Origin: JBBDNV01 sp040877415
GTDB lineage: Bacteria > Planctomycetota > Planctomycetia > Pirellulales > PALSA-1355
NCBI GenBank assembly: GCA_040877415.1
Contig: JBBDNV010000010.1
Span: 1-43,344, forward strand
Reading direction: 5' to 3'
Length of the DNA: 43,344 nucleotides
The notes beneath the pieces were generated by a model. It worked only from the letters and a program-made list of their open reading frames with translations. It was not told the DNA's origin and ran no database searches. A program made the position numbers and the translations under genes. Positions within the stretch are counted from its first letter, which is position 1; each line of letters starts with the position of its first letter. This document shows, piece by piece, positions 15,262 through 24,652 of the stretch.

Positions 15262-15430
15262 GCGGCGGGTGCGACGGGTGCCCCGCGCGGCTCAATGGCT
15301 CCCTGGCTTGCGCTACCTGCGCTTCGGGGTCGTAAACTCCCGGACGCCCTCCTGGCGGCCCGTGGCTAGGAACCGCAGTTGGCGGCAGTTATTCTGAACG
15401 AGAGACGATTTTCCGTTCGCGGCACGCAGC

Positions 15431-18400
15431 ATGAATCTCATCGCCCTGGCCCTGCGCCGTCCGATCACCGTGATGGTGGCCATCGTAGCCATCGCGATCG
15501 GCTGCTTCTTTGCGCTCGGGCGGATGGACGTCGACGTGTTCCCCGCGCTCAACCTGCCGGTGATTTACGTCGCCCAGCCCTACGGCGGCATGGACCCGGC
15601 GCAAATGGAAGGGCTGTTGACGAATTACTACGAATACCATTTCCTGTACATCAGCGGCATCCATCACGTCGAGAGCCGCAACGTGCAGGGCGTGGCCCTG
15701 ATGAAGCTATTCTTCCATCCCGGGACCGACATGTCCCAGGCGATGGCCGAGACGATCAACTACGTGAACCGTTCGCGGGCCTTCATGCCGACCGGCACGG
15801 TATCGCCGTTCGTGATGCGCTTCGACACCGGCAGCGTGCCGGTGGGCTACCTGGTGCTCTCGAGCGAAACGCGCACGCTGGGCGAGATTCAGGACCTGGC
15901 GCTGTTTCGCGTGCGGCCGATGTTCGCCACGCTGCCTGGCGTGTCGGCTCCGCCGCCCTTTGGCGGCAGCCAGCGTACGATCGTCATCAACGTCGATCCC
16001 GACCGCCTGCGCGCCTATCACATTTCGCCCGACGACGTGATTGCGGCGGTGGCCAGCGGCAACGCGGTGAGCCCCTCGGGCAACGTGCACATCGGCGACA
16101 AGTATCCGATCGTGCCGCTTAATTCGCTCGTCGGCCAGATCAGCGAATTGGGTGATATTCCGATGCGCACGGGGAGCGGCCCGGTGATTTATCTGCGCGA
16201 CCTGGCCTCGATCGAGGACAGCTCCGATATTCCCAGCGGATACGCGCTGGTGAACGGGCGCCGAGCGATCTACCTGCTGTGCACCAAGCGGGCCGACGCT
16301 TCGACGCTGGCCGTCGTCAACGAGGTCAAGGCCAATCTGCCGAAGATGCAGGCCGCGCTGCCCGACGATATCCAGGTCCGCTTCGAGTTCGATCAGTCGC
16401 CCTACGTGACCAATGCCATTCGAGGGCTGGCGATTGAAGGATTCTTGGGCGCGGCGCTAACCGGCTTGATGGTGCTGTTATTTCTGCGCGATTGGCGCAG
16501 CGTGCTGGTGGTGGTTCTCAACATCCCCTTGGCGCTGATGGCGGCGGTGATCGGCCTTTGGCTCTCCGGGCATACCATCAACTTGATGACGCTGGGCGGC
16601 CTGGCCCTGGCCGTCGGCATTCTGGTGGATGAAGCCACGGTGGAAGTCGAAAACATTCACACTCAATTCGTGCACACCGACCAGATCGCCCGCGCCGTGC
16701 GGCAGGGCAACCTGCAGACCGCCGTACCGCGGCTGTTGGCGATGCTGTGCATCCTGGCGGTGTTCCTGCCGTCGCTGTTCATGCAGGGGGCGGCGCGCGA
16801 GCTGTTCGTGCCGCTGTCGCTGGCAGTGGGATTCTCGATGCTGGCGTCGTATATCCTCTCCAGCACGTTCGTGCCGGTGATGTCCACCTATCTGTTACGG
16901 CACGCCCATGCCAGGGAATCGAAACTCGTCGGACGACTGCGGGGCGGCTTTCGCGGAGCGCTCGCGAGGTTGGTGGCTTATCGCTTGGCGCTTGTGCCGG
17001 GCTATCTGCTGGTGTGCGCGGCCATTCTGCTCGTTATCGGCACGCGACTGGGAAGGGAAATCTTTCCGCCGGTTGACGCCGGCGAGTTCCGGCTGCGCTT
17101 GCGCGCGCCCGACGGCACGCATTTCGAGCGCACGGAGAAATACGCGCTCGACGTGCTCAAGGTGATCGACGAAAAAGTCGGCCGGGAAAACATCGACATC
17201 ACGCTCGGATACGTCGGCATGATTCCCTCCACCTACCCGATTAACGCCGTCTACCAGTGGTCGCGGGGGCCGGAGGAAGCGCTATTGCGCATCGCGTTCA
17301 AGGAAGATGCGGGCATTCGCGTCGATGAGTTGAAGGAGGAGCTGCGCCGGGAACTGGCGAAGCGCATGCCCGAAGTGCGGTTGTCGTTCGAGCCCTCCGA
17401 CATCATCAACGAGATCATGAGTTTCGGCTCGCCCACGCCGATCGACGTGGCCGTGAGCGGGCCGAACATGGCGGAGAATCGCGCCTTTGCCGAAAAGCTC
17501 CGCCAGGAGTTGGCCGAAATCGAGGCGCTGCGCGACTTGCAGTTCTCGCAGTCGCTCGACTATCCGACGGTCGAGGTGCAGGTGGACCGCGAAAAGGCCG
17601 GCTTGAGCGGCGTGGTGCCGGCCGAAATCGCGCGTTCCGTGTTGGCGGCCACTTCGTCCTCGCGGTTTGTCGTGCCCAACTATTGGCCCGACAGCAAGAC
17701 CGGCATCGGCTACCAGGTGCAGGTGCAAATCCCCCAGGCCGAGACCCGAAGCATGCATGACCTGGAAATGGTGCCGCTGCGAATGAATAACGGCAAGGAA
17801 CTGCTGCTCGGGGACGTCGCCCGGGTGAAAGCCGGCACGATGCCCGGCCAGTTCGACCGCTACAACATGCGTCGGCAAATCAGCCTCACGGCCAACGTGC
17901 ACGGGCAGGATTTGGGCGCCGTCAGCGGCCAGGTGGCGCGAGCCATCCAACAGGCGGGCGAGCCACCCAAGGGCGCCAATCTCGATATTCGCGGCCAGAT
18001 TCCGCCCATGCAGCAGATGTTTCGGGGCCTGGGCATCGGTTTGGCGCTGGCCGTGGTCGTTATCTTCCTGTTGCTTTCGGCCAATTTTCAATCGCTGCGC
18101 CTGGCGCTGGTCACGGTGTCGACGGCGCCGGCCGTGATCGCCGGCGTGTGCCTGGCGCTGTTCGCGACCGGCACAACGATCAACATACAATCGTTCATCG
18201 GCGCGATCATGGCCGTGGGCGTGGCGATGGCCAACGGAATACTGCTGGTCACGTTCGCCGAAGAGCGTCGCCGCCGCGGAGCCAGCTCCGTGGAAGCGGC
18301 CCTGGAAGGGGCGGCCAGCCGCGTGCGGCCGATCTTGATGACCAGCCTGGCCATGACGGCCGGCATGATTCCCCTGGCGCTCGCCCTGGGTGAAGGGGGC

Positions 18401-18598
18401 GAGCAAAGCGCGCCTTTGGCCCGGGCGGTCATCGGGGGTCTTTTGGCCGCGACGTTGGCCACGCTGTTTGTGTTGCCGTCGATTTTCGCGCTGGTGCAGC
18501 GCCGCGCCAGTACACAATCCGCCTCGCTCGATCCCGAAGATCCGCACAGCGTCTACTATTCGCCGACCAGTACCGCGCCGGCCGGAGGAAACGCATGA
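15431..18598 (+). CDS. RND efflux pump inner-membrane subunit
   Basis: 1055 residues, with the usual two repeats of six membrane helices and large periplasmic loops. It begins NLIALALRRPITVMVAIVAI. In TM4 the proton-relay region reads AVGILVDEATVEVENI, with D400 followed by E401 where drug pumps usually have two aspartates. The second half has AVGVAMANGILLVTF and GAASRVRPILMTSLAMTAGM. It overlaps the adaptor gene by 4 bp (ATGA), and a TolC-type gene follows, so a full tripartite exporter is encoded. The substrate is unknown: sequence alone does not decide between drugs, lipids and metals. Confidence 0.94.
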   Translation: MNLIALALRRPITVMVAIVAIAIGCFFALGRMDVDVFPALNLPVIYVAQPYGGMDPAQMEGLLTNYYEYHFLYISGIHHVESRNVQGVALMKLFFHPGTDMSQAMAETINYVNRSRAFMPTGTVSPFVMRFDTGSVPVGYLVLSSETRTLGEIQDLALFRVRPMFATLPGVSAPPPFGGSQRTIVINVDPDRLRAYHISPDDVIAAVASGNAVSPSGNVHIGDKYPIVPLNSLVGQISELGDIPMRTGSGPVIYLRDLASIEDSSDIPSGYALVNGRRAIYLLCTKRADASTLAVVNEVKANLPKMQAALPDDIQVRFEFDQSPYVTNAIRGLAIEGFLGAALTGLMVLLFLRDWRSVLVVVLNIPLALMAAVIGLWLSGHTINLMTLGGLALAVGILVDEATVEVENIHTQFVHTDQIARAVRQGNLQTAVPRLLAMLCILAVFLPSLFMQGAARELFVPLSLAVGFSMLASYILSSTFVPVMSTYLLRHAHARESKLVGRLRGGFRGALARLVAYRLALVPGYLLVCAAILLVIGTRLGREIFPPVDAGEFRLRLRAPDGTHFERTEKYALDVLKVIDEKVGRENIDITLGYVGMIPSTYPINAVYQWSRGPEEALLRIAFKEDAGIRVDELKEELRRELAKRMPEVRLSFEPSDIINEIMSFGSPTPIDVAVSGPNMAENRAFAEKLRQELAEIEALRDLQFSQSLDYPTVEVQVDREKAGLSGVVPAEIARSVLAATSSSRFVVPNYWPDSKTGIGYQVQVQIPQAETRSMHDLEMVPLRMNNGKELLLGDVARVKAGTMPGQFDRYNMRRQISLTANVHGQDLGAVSGQVARAIQQAGEPPKGANLDIRGQIPPMQQMFRGLGIGLALAVVVIFLLLSANFQSLRLALVTVSTAPAVIAGVCLALFATGTTINIQSFIGAIMAVGVAMANGILLVTFAEERRRRGASSVEAALEGAASRVRPILMTSLAMTAGMIPLALALGEGGEQSAPLARAVIGGLLAATLATLFVLPSIFALVQRRASTQSASLDPEDPHSVYYSPTSTAPAGGNA

Positions 18599-19941
18599 AA
18601 CGATGCCACTTGTTTGCGAAGACCTGTCTGGTTCTCGGGGCCGCGTTGGCGTGGCCGGCCACAAACGGCTGCAGCCGGCACGGCTCCACGCCGGCCACTT
18701 CGAAAGCGCAGAACGAAGCACCGCCGCTGCGCGTGACCGTGGTCAAGCCGCAGCAAAAGGCGATTCGCCGCACGGTGACCCAGCCCGCCCGGATCGAGCC
18801 CTTTGAGCAGGCGCGGCTGTACGCAAAAGTGCCGGCGTACGTCCAGGAGTATCACGTCGACATCGGCGACGCGGTCCGGCGCGGCCAACCCCTCTTGGAA
18901 CTCTCGGCCCCGGAGCTCCAGCGCGATCTGGAGCAAAAGCGGGCCCTGGTGTCGCAAGCGGCCGCTGAACTGGAGCAGGCCCAGGCGGCGGTCAAAGTGG
19001 TCGAAGCCGACACTATAAGCGCCCGAGCGGTCGTGAAGGAAGCGTTGGCCGCGGTCAAGCGCCGCGAAGCGGAACACCAGCGCTGGAACTCCGAGTACGA
19101 CCGCGTCGTCCAGTTGGTCTCACGCTCCGCGGTGACGCAAAAGCTGGCCGACGAGACCAAGGCCCAATTGCTCGCCGCCCAGGCGGCACAGCAAGAGGCG
19201 GAAGCAACCATCGAGCGGACCGAAGCCGAACTGGCGGCCAGCCAGGCCCACATCGAGAAAGCCAACGCCGACGAAGTCGCCGCCCGCGCGCGCCGCCAGG
19301 TCGCCGAAGCCGACCAAGCACGCGCCGCGGCAATCGTCGATTACTTGACCATCGAAGCCCCGTTCGACGGCACGGTTTCGGAGCGCAACGCCGACACCGG
19401 ATTCTACGCGCAGCCGCCGGGCGGGGACTCGGCGCCGCCTCTGTTCGTGCTGGTGCGCACCGACCCGGTGCGCATCCTTGTCGACGTGCCGGAGACCGAT
19501 GCGCCCCTCGTGGATCACGGCGACCGGGCGGACATCCGCGTGGACGCGCTGGCCGGCCACGATTTCCCCGGCAGCGTGACGCGAACGTCCTGGGCCCTGG
19601 ACCCCGCCACGCGCACCTTGCGCGTCGAGATCGACGTAGCGAATCCGGACGGCAAACTGCGGCCCGGCATGTACGCCGAGGTGAGCCTGGAATTGGCAAA
19701 TCGCGAGCATGCCCTGGTCGTGCCCGCCGCCGCCGTGATCACGCACGAGGACCGACCCTGTGTGCTTGTGGCGCAAGACGGCAAGGCGGTGCGCAAGCGC
19801 GTTGTGCCGGGCATTCGCAGCGGCGATGAGCTGGAAATTGTCTCCGGCCTCGGCGGCGACGAGGCCATCATCGTGGCCAAGGGTGCTAGCATTACCGAGG
19901 GCCAGGCGGTCGAGCCGGTCAAGGCTGCTTCCGCCAAGTAG
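18595..19941 (+). CDS. RND efflux periplasmic adaptor (membrane fusion protein)
   Basis: 448 residues. The N-terminal signal ends TNGC with C26 a possible lipid-attachment cysteine. A half biotinyl-lipoyl motif (VQEYHVDIGDAVRRGQPLLE) opens a long Ala/Glu-rich coiled-coil hairpin (about 105-245). The second lipoyl half and beta-barrel follow (TIEAPFDGTVSERNADTGFY, LRPGMYAEVSLE). It bridges the inner-membrane pump and outer channel. GGAGG at 6-nt spacing precedes the ATG, which overlaps the pump's stop. Confidence 0.93.
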   Translation: MKRCHLFAKTCLVLGAALAWPATNGCSRHGSTPATSKAQNEAPPLRVTVVKPQQKAIRRTVTQPARIEPFEQARLYAKVPAYVQEYHVDIGDAVRRGQPLLELSAPELQRDLEQKRALVSQAAAELEQAQAAVKVVEADTISARAVVKEALAAVKRREAEHQRWNSEYDRVVQLVSRSAVTQKLADETKAQLLAAQAAQQEAEATIERTEAELAASQAHIEKANADEVAARARRQVAEADQARAAAIVDYLTIEAPFDGTVSERNADTGFYAQPPGGDSAPPLFVLVRTDPVRILVDVPETDAPLVDHGDRADIRVDALAGHDFPGSVTRTSWALDPATRTLRVEIDVANPDGKLRPGMYAEVSLELANREHALVVPAAAVITHEDRPCVLVAQDGKAVRKRVVPGIRSGDELEIVSGLGGDEAIIVAKGASITEGQAVEPVKAASAK

Positions 19942-20091
19942 CCCGTTTTTACAACTCGATCGGCAAACTCCGCCGTTCCGTTAAACTCGCTGGCATGCCG
20001 TCCCGATGTCATCATACGGGGGCTTATCGGTCGCATCCGCGCGTGCGTCCGCGCCCCCGGTGCGTTTGACGTCGTGCATGCAGAGGGGGCG

Positions 20092-21735
20092 ATGCGGCAT
20101 TTCGATCGCCGGTTTCCGGCAGCCATTCTGTTAGCCATCGGGCAGCTTGTCACAAGCTCCGCGGCACGGCCGTCGACGGCGCGCGCCCAAGCGCCCCGCC
20201 TGCTTCGAGTTTCCGCGGCAAACCAACTCCCGACATCGCGCGGCACCGCACGGCGAGCCGAGCGATTGCCGCCGGTCGACCGGCCGATTCAGCGCGTGAA
20301 TTTCGTCGAGCCGGCCGGGCCATCTCACCGTCGTGTCATGCGCGCCGCCGACCAGTTACAGCCCGGCGAGCTGAGGGGCGCGGCGGAAGAAGTCGTGGGC
20401 ACTCCGCTCGACGAGCCCCACACGTACCCGATCGATCTGCCCACGGCGCTGCGGCTGGCGGACGCCAACAATCTGCTGGTGGCGGCGGCGCGGGCAAAAA
20501 TTGCCGTGGCCACGGCCGAAGTCCAGGCCGCCAACGTCCTGTGGTTGCCCTCGCTTCGCGGCGGCACGAATTACAACCGGCACGACGGCGCGATCCAGGA
20601 CGTGCGCGGGTTCCAATTCGACACGACGCGCGGCGCGCTGTACGCCGGAGCCGGGGCGGGAATCTACGGCGCCGGAACGCCGATGGTACACGGCATCTAC
20701 GCGAATTTTCACGTGGCGGACGCGTTGTTTGCGCCGTTGGCCGCGCGACAGTTTGCCGGCGCGGCCAATCAAGCCGCGGTGGCTCAGACCAACGACACGC
20801 TGCTCGCGGTGACGTTGGCCTATTTTGAGCTTTTGCGCGCCGGCGAAGATTTGGCGATCGCGCTGGCGACTCGCGACGACGCCGAACAACTGGCCGACAT
20901 CACGATCGCTTATGCCGAAACCGGCGAAGGATTAACCTCCGACGCCAATCGCGCTCGCACGGAATTGGCACTGCGGCGCGTGGACGTCGAGCGCTCTCGC
21001 GAGGCGCAGCGCGTGGCGTCGGCCCGGTTGGCCCAATTGCTCAGGCTCCATCCGGCGTGCCTGCTGGTGCCCGCCGATTCGATGGTCGTGCCGATCGACG
21101 TGATGCCCGCCGACGTGCCGCTTGCGGACCTTGTGGCCGAAGGGCTCATGCGGCGTCCGGAGCTGGCCGAAAACCGGATGCTGGTCGCCGAAGCCGTGGC
21201 ACGCGTGCGGCGCGAACAATGGGCCGTGTTCCTGCCAAGCGTCATCTTCGGCGCCAGCTACGGCGGCATGGGGGCGGGCGTGACGACCCACTTGGCCCCT
21301 TTTCAAGACCGCTTCGATTTTGACGCGGTGGCGTATTGGGAAATGCGCAACCTCGGTTTCGGCGAACGCGCCGCCCGACGCGAGGCGCGCGCCACGGTGT
21401 GGACCAACAACTATCGATACCTGGCCGTCATGGACCAGGTGGCCCGCGAAGTGGTCGAGGCCCAGGCCCAGGTCAAGTACCGCAAGCGGCAAATCCCGAT
21501 TGCCAGGCAGGGCATCGAGGCCGCTCTGGCGTCGCACTTGCAGAACGTCGCGCGGATCGAAGACGCCAAGGGGTTGCCGATCGAAGCGCTGCAATCGATC
21601 CAGGCTCTGGTCCAGGCGCGGCGCGACTACCTGCGCACGCTGATCGACTACAACACCGCGCAATTCACGCTCTATCGGGCCATCGGCTGGCCGGTGAAAC
21701 TGCCTTGGCAGCTTGAGGCCCCGCCGGAAGGCTAG
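20092..21735 (+). CDS. TolC-family outer-membrane efflux protein
   Basis: 547 residues from ATG 20092, which has AGAGGGGGC directly upstream and gives a clean signal peptide (RHFDRRFPAAILLAIG to about residue 34). A proline-rich linker is followed by two TolC-type helical repeats from about 110, starting DLPTALRLADANNLLVAAAR, with ALATRDDAEQLADITIAYAE and RRDYLRTLIDYNTAQFTLYR near the ends. It supplies the outer-membrane duct for the preceding pump and adaptor. The 150-bp gap after the adaptor gene has no terminator-like hairpin that I can see, consistent with one operon. An in-frame ATG at 20074 is an alternative. Confidence 0.9.
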   Translation: MRHFDRRFPAAILLAIGQLVTSSAARPSTARAQAPRLLRVSAANQLPTSRGTARRAERLPPVDRPIQRVNFVEPAGPSHRRVMRAADQLQPGELRGAAEEVVGTPLDEPHTYPIDLPTALRLADANNLLVAAARAKIAVATAEVQAANVLWLPSLRGGTNYNRHDGAIQDVRGFQFDTTRGALYAGAGAGIYGAGTPMVHGIYANFHVADALFAPLAARQFAGAANQAAVAQTNDTLLAVTLAYFELLRAGEDLAIALATRDDAEQLADITIAYAETGEGLTSDANRARTELALRRVDVERSREAQRVASARLAQLLRLHPACLLVPADSMVVPIDVMPADVPLADLVAEGLMRRPELAENRMLVAEAVARVRREQWAVFLPSVIFGASYGGMGAGVTTHLAPFQDRFDFDAVAYWEMRNLGFGERAARREARATVWTNNYRYLAVMDQVAREVVEAQAQVKYRKRQIPIARQGIEAALASHLQNVARIEDAKGLPIEALQSIQALVQARRDYLRTLIDYNTAQFTLYRAIGWPVKLPWQLEAPPEG

Positions 21736-21833
21736 AACCGGTTTCAAAACCTTGTAGCCGGGGTCACCGTAGTGCGTGTTAGCCCGAGCAGGGCGCGTTC
21801 GCGTTTCATCTCGGAACATAAACAATGAAAACC

Positions 21834-21863
21834 TTTAGTCTCACAATAAAAAACAATTATAAA
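21834..21863 (+). promoter_or_regulatory. AT-rich candidate promoter of the WD40 gene
   Basis: A markedly AT-rich stretch (about 21820-21864) holds TATAAA (21858-21863) with TTTAGT 18 bp upstream. Transcription from here would give a leader of about 60 nt before the ATG at 21934. The -35 match is poor. Confidence 0.3.
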
Positions 21864-21933
21864 GTGTGTGCGGGCGGACCTAAACTACTGAGTTGAGAGT
21901 CTCTTTGGCGCGCCCATACCCGGAGGATTCAAC

Positions 21934-24264
21934 ATGAAATCGCAGATCCCGTGGATAGTGACGATCGCTTGGGTCTGTTTTGCGCATTGGTCGCCGGGGC
22001 TCGCGCCTGCCGCGGCCAAACCGCCGGCGAACCCTCCTATCGTTCTGCACTTCCGAGAGACGCCGATCTTCTTGGGCCCTCACGAGCACACCGTGGCGGC
22101 GATCGCTTTTTCTCCGGACGGGAAAACGGTGGCAACAGGTGGTGACGGCTACTTGCGCTTATGGGATGCCACGACTGGTCGGCTCAGGTCGATTCATGGA
22201 GAGGACGCGATTCGGGGCATCAACGGTCTCGCGTTTTCGCCCGATGGACGTCTCGTTGCCGTGGTCGGAGGGCTGTTCGGCAAGGAGGCCGTGCTTTGGG
22301 ACACCGCCTCGGGCCGGATCGCTCGGGAATTTGAGGATCAGGCCAGCTCGGTGGGCGCGGTGGCTTCTTCACCCGATGCTGCCCCGTTTATATATAAGGG
22401 CAAGCCCATCGTTTTCCGCGTGCTGACTGCCGTGGCCTTTTCGCCCGATGGGCGAATCTTGGCGACGGCCCCTGACGGCGTCGTTCTGCGAGATGCATCG
22501 TCGGGAAACGTCATTGCCACGCTCAAGCAACCAGCCAAGGGAGTTAAAGCAATCGCGTTCTCGTCGGATGGCAAAATGCTGGCGACCGCCGACGACGACA
22601 AGAAGGTGAGACTGTGGATCGTGCCCGCCGGAATTTTGGAGGCAACGCTCGATGGTCCGACGCAGCCGCTCAATGCGGTCGCGATTTCACCTGATGGCAC
22701 GCGCATTGTTGCCACCAGCAGCGGCAATCGTTCGCTCCTCGATCGAACTCCCGTTGGCTACCTGTGGTCATGGGAACGACCGAGCGGCGCGGCTCGAAAA
22801 ACTGAGCTCGGAAACGTCCACGTTCGGCAGGTCGCGTTCGTCGCGCCTACGACGGTCGTTGTGGGAGCAGGCCGGGACCTTTTATCGTTTGACCTGCAAG
22901 GCGACGACTCGACACGCCCGCGCAAGATCTGGTCGCACAGCAAGGATGTTCTCGCAGTGGCCGTTTCACCCGATCGCCGCCTGGTGGCCAGCGGCGGAGC
23001 GGATCGCACGGTCGACCTCGTCGACATTTCGACGGGCAAGTTGGTTCATCGCCTGCCGGGACTAATGGATAGCATTTCTTCGGTGGCTACATCCATCGAT
23101 GGCAAGCGATTCGCGACCGCGACGATTGACCTCCGCTTTTCGAATCACCTGCCGGCCAACGAGGCTTCGTTCGCCGCTCGATACAAGACCTATTTTTCGG
23201 AGGCCGCCAACGTCGGCCGTCTTCAGCCCAGTGAGGTGCGCATCTGGTCGACCCACGACGGCCGGCTGCAATCCATGCTCCCGCTTCCGGCAAGCCAGGT
23301 GACTGCGATTGACTTCATTCCTCACAGCAGCCAAGTCGCCGTGGCTGGCTGGATGCCGGAGAAAGGCGGAATGCTCTCCATTTGGGACTCAAACGGCGGT
23401 CAGCACCTGCGCGACTTTGCAAGTCAAACAGCCGAAGTATTGTCGATCGCTGTCTCACCGGACGGGCAAACTCTGGCCAGCGGCGACGCCGACGGGAACG
23501 TCGACCTGTGGGACGTGCAATCGGGAGCCAAGACACGGTCACACAAACACGACCATCCCGCCCGGGCAGTCACTTTCTCAGCCGACGGAAAACTCCTGGC
23601 AACTGGCGATGCCAATCGGACAGTACGCGTGTTCGATGCGTCCAGCGGTTCGATCGTGCGAACCATGAAAAGCCGATCGCGCCTCGAGTCCCTCGACTTT
23701 TCGCCCGATGCAACCTTGCTTGCCGCAGGCACTCGCGTTCCAGGGCTCGAACTGTGGGACATGCGCGCCGGCACAGCCAGCCGCACTCTAAAAGCTTCCG
23801 GCGACTATTTCGAGACGATGCCAGGATTTGTCGCCTTTTCTCCAGACGGCCGCTTCGTCGTCTGCGGGGGACACGGAAAGGATATCGCGGTCTTTGATGC
23901 GGCGAAAGGAACGCTGCATAGCGAACTCCGAGGTCATATCCACGCGCCGACAGCGGTTGCCTTTCTTCCCGATGGAAGATTGGTGAGCGGCGGCGAAGAA
24001 CGGACGGTCAGACTCTGGGACGTGAACAAAAGTAAGCTCCTGGCCACCTGGATCGTGGTGCCCGCCGACCAGAAGCAGAATTGGGCTGACGAGTGGGTCG
24101 GTTTCACACAATCTGGACAGTTCGTGGGCTCGACTCGTTTAGATCGGCTCGTCGGATGGCAATCGGGCGGAGACGTCATCATCGGCCCGGAAGATGCCGA
24201 TCGTCGACGGCGCGTCGAGAACTTGTTTCAAGCCGATCCCTCAATTTCGTCCGCGCGAGACTGA
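21934..24264 (+). CDS. Secreted WD40-repeat propeller protein
   Basis: 776 residues with a signal peptide (about 1-28) and at least ten WD40-type blades recognisable by AFSPDGK-like and LWD endings (AIAFSPDGKTVATGGDGYLR, GLAFSPDGRLVAVV, AFSSDGKMLATADDDKKVRL, SVAVSPDGQ-like and VRLWDVNKS). It probably forms two propellers that bind partners outside the cytoplasm. No catalytic domain is attached. GGAGG 7 nt before the ATG is a good ribosome site. Codon use is visibly less GC-biased than in neighbouring genes, so it may be a later arrival. Confidence 0.88.
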   Translation: MKSQIPWIVTIAWVCFAHWSPGLAPAAAKPPANPPIVLHFRETPIFLGPHEHTVAAIAFSPDGKTVATGGDGYLRLWDATTGRLRSIHGEDAIRGINGLAFSPDGRLVAVVGGLFGKEAVLWDTASGRIAREFEDQASSVGAVASSPDAAPFIYKGKPIVFRVLTAVAFSPDGRILATAPDGVVLRDASSGNVIATLKQPAKGVKAIAFSSDGKMLATADDDKKVRLWIVPAGILEATLDGPTQPLNAVAISPDGTRIVATSSGNRSLLDRTPVGYLWSWERPSGAARKTELGNVHVRQVAFVAPTTVVVGAGRDLLSFDLQGDDSTRPRKIWSHSKDVLAVAVSPDRRLVASGGADRTVDLVDISTGKLVHRLPGLMDSISSVATSIDGKRFATATIDLRFSNHLPANEASFAARYKTYFSEAANVGRLQPSEVRIWSTHDGRLQSMLPLPASQVTAIDFIPHSSQVAVAGWMPEKGGMLSIWDSNGGQHLRDFASQTAEVLSIAVSPDGQTLASGDADGNVDLWDVQSGAKTRSHKHDHPARAVTFSADGKLLATGDANRTVRVFDASSGSIVRTMKSRSRLESLDFSPDATLLAAGTRVPGLELWDMRAGTASRTLKASGDYFETMPGFVAFSPDGRFVVCGGHGKDIAVFDAAKGTLHSELRGHIHAPTAVAFLPDGRLVSGGEERTVRLWDVNKSKLLATWIVVPADQKQNWADEWVGFTQSGQFVGSTRLDRLVGWQSGGDVIIGPEDADRRRRVENLFQADPSISSARD

Positions 24265-24652
24265 GCTGTTGCAACCTGCAAGAGCTGGCAACCTGCCGAA
24301 TCGCAGCTGTCGATCGTGGCGGGCGACGCCGGCAGTCCGGCGGCGGGATGGACCGCCAACGACGAGCCGATCGCTAGGAACAGGTCGCTCGACTCGGCCA
24401 GCAGCCGCGCTCTCTCAACGCACCGCCTTTGTCTGCGACCAGGTCCCGTTTAAGGTCACCAATGGCAGCAAACGATCTTCGACGGAAAGTAGCGGTGCCG
24501 CCACGATATAGGCGGCGTTTACACCCGGGCAAGCGCCCTTATTTCCGGACGGCCCGCTTGTCATAATATGTTGACGCCCCGGGGAGCCGAACCCGCTGGC
24601 CGAGTCGGCTGTCCACATCCGTGAACCGCCACGCACGCCTTCGATCCCGCCG
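24265..24652. other. Gene-poor gap with a sirtuin remnant
   Basis: 388 bp between the WD40 and MFS genes, both on the plus strand. The left third holds a minus-strand Sir2-like fragment, listed separately. The right part has no convincing gene. TATAGG and TCATAATATG occur but without a good promoter layout. Confidence 0.6.
24330..24419 (-). pseudogene. Sir2 (sirtuin deacetylase) remnant
   Basis: The minus-strand frame reads VERARLLAESSDLFLAIGSS then LAVHPAAGLP, closely matching the conserved Sir2 segment that contacts NAD (DLFLxIGSSLxVxPAAxLP). Upstream there is no GxxRPxVVxFGE segment and no zinc ribbon. Downstream the frame drifts (PASPATIDSCDSAG) before meeting the WD40 gene. About 30 codons survive, so it cannot be functional. 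It marks decay of a larger gene once lying here on the minus strand. Confidence 0.6.
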
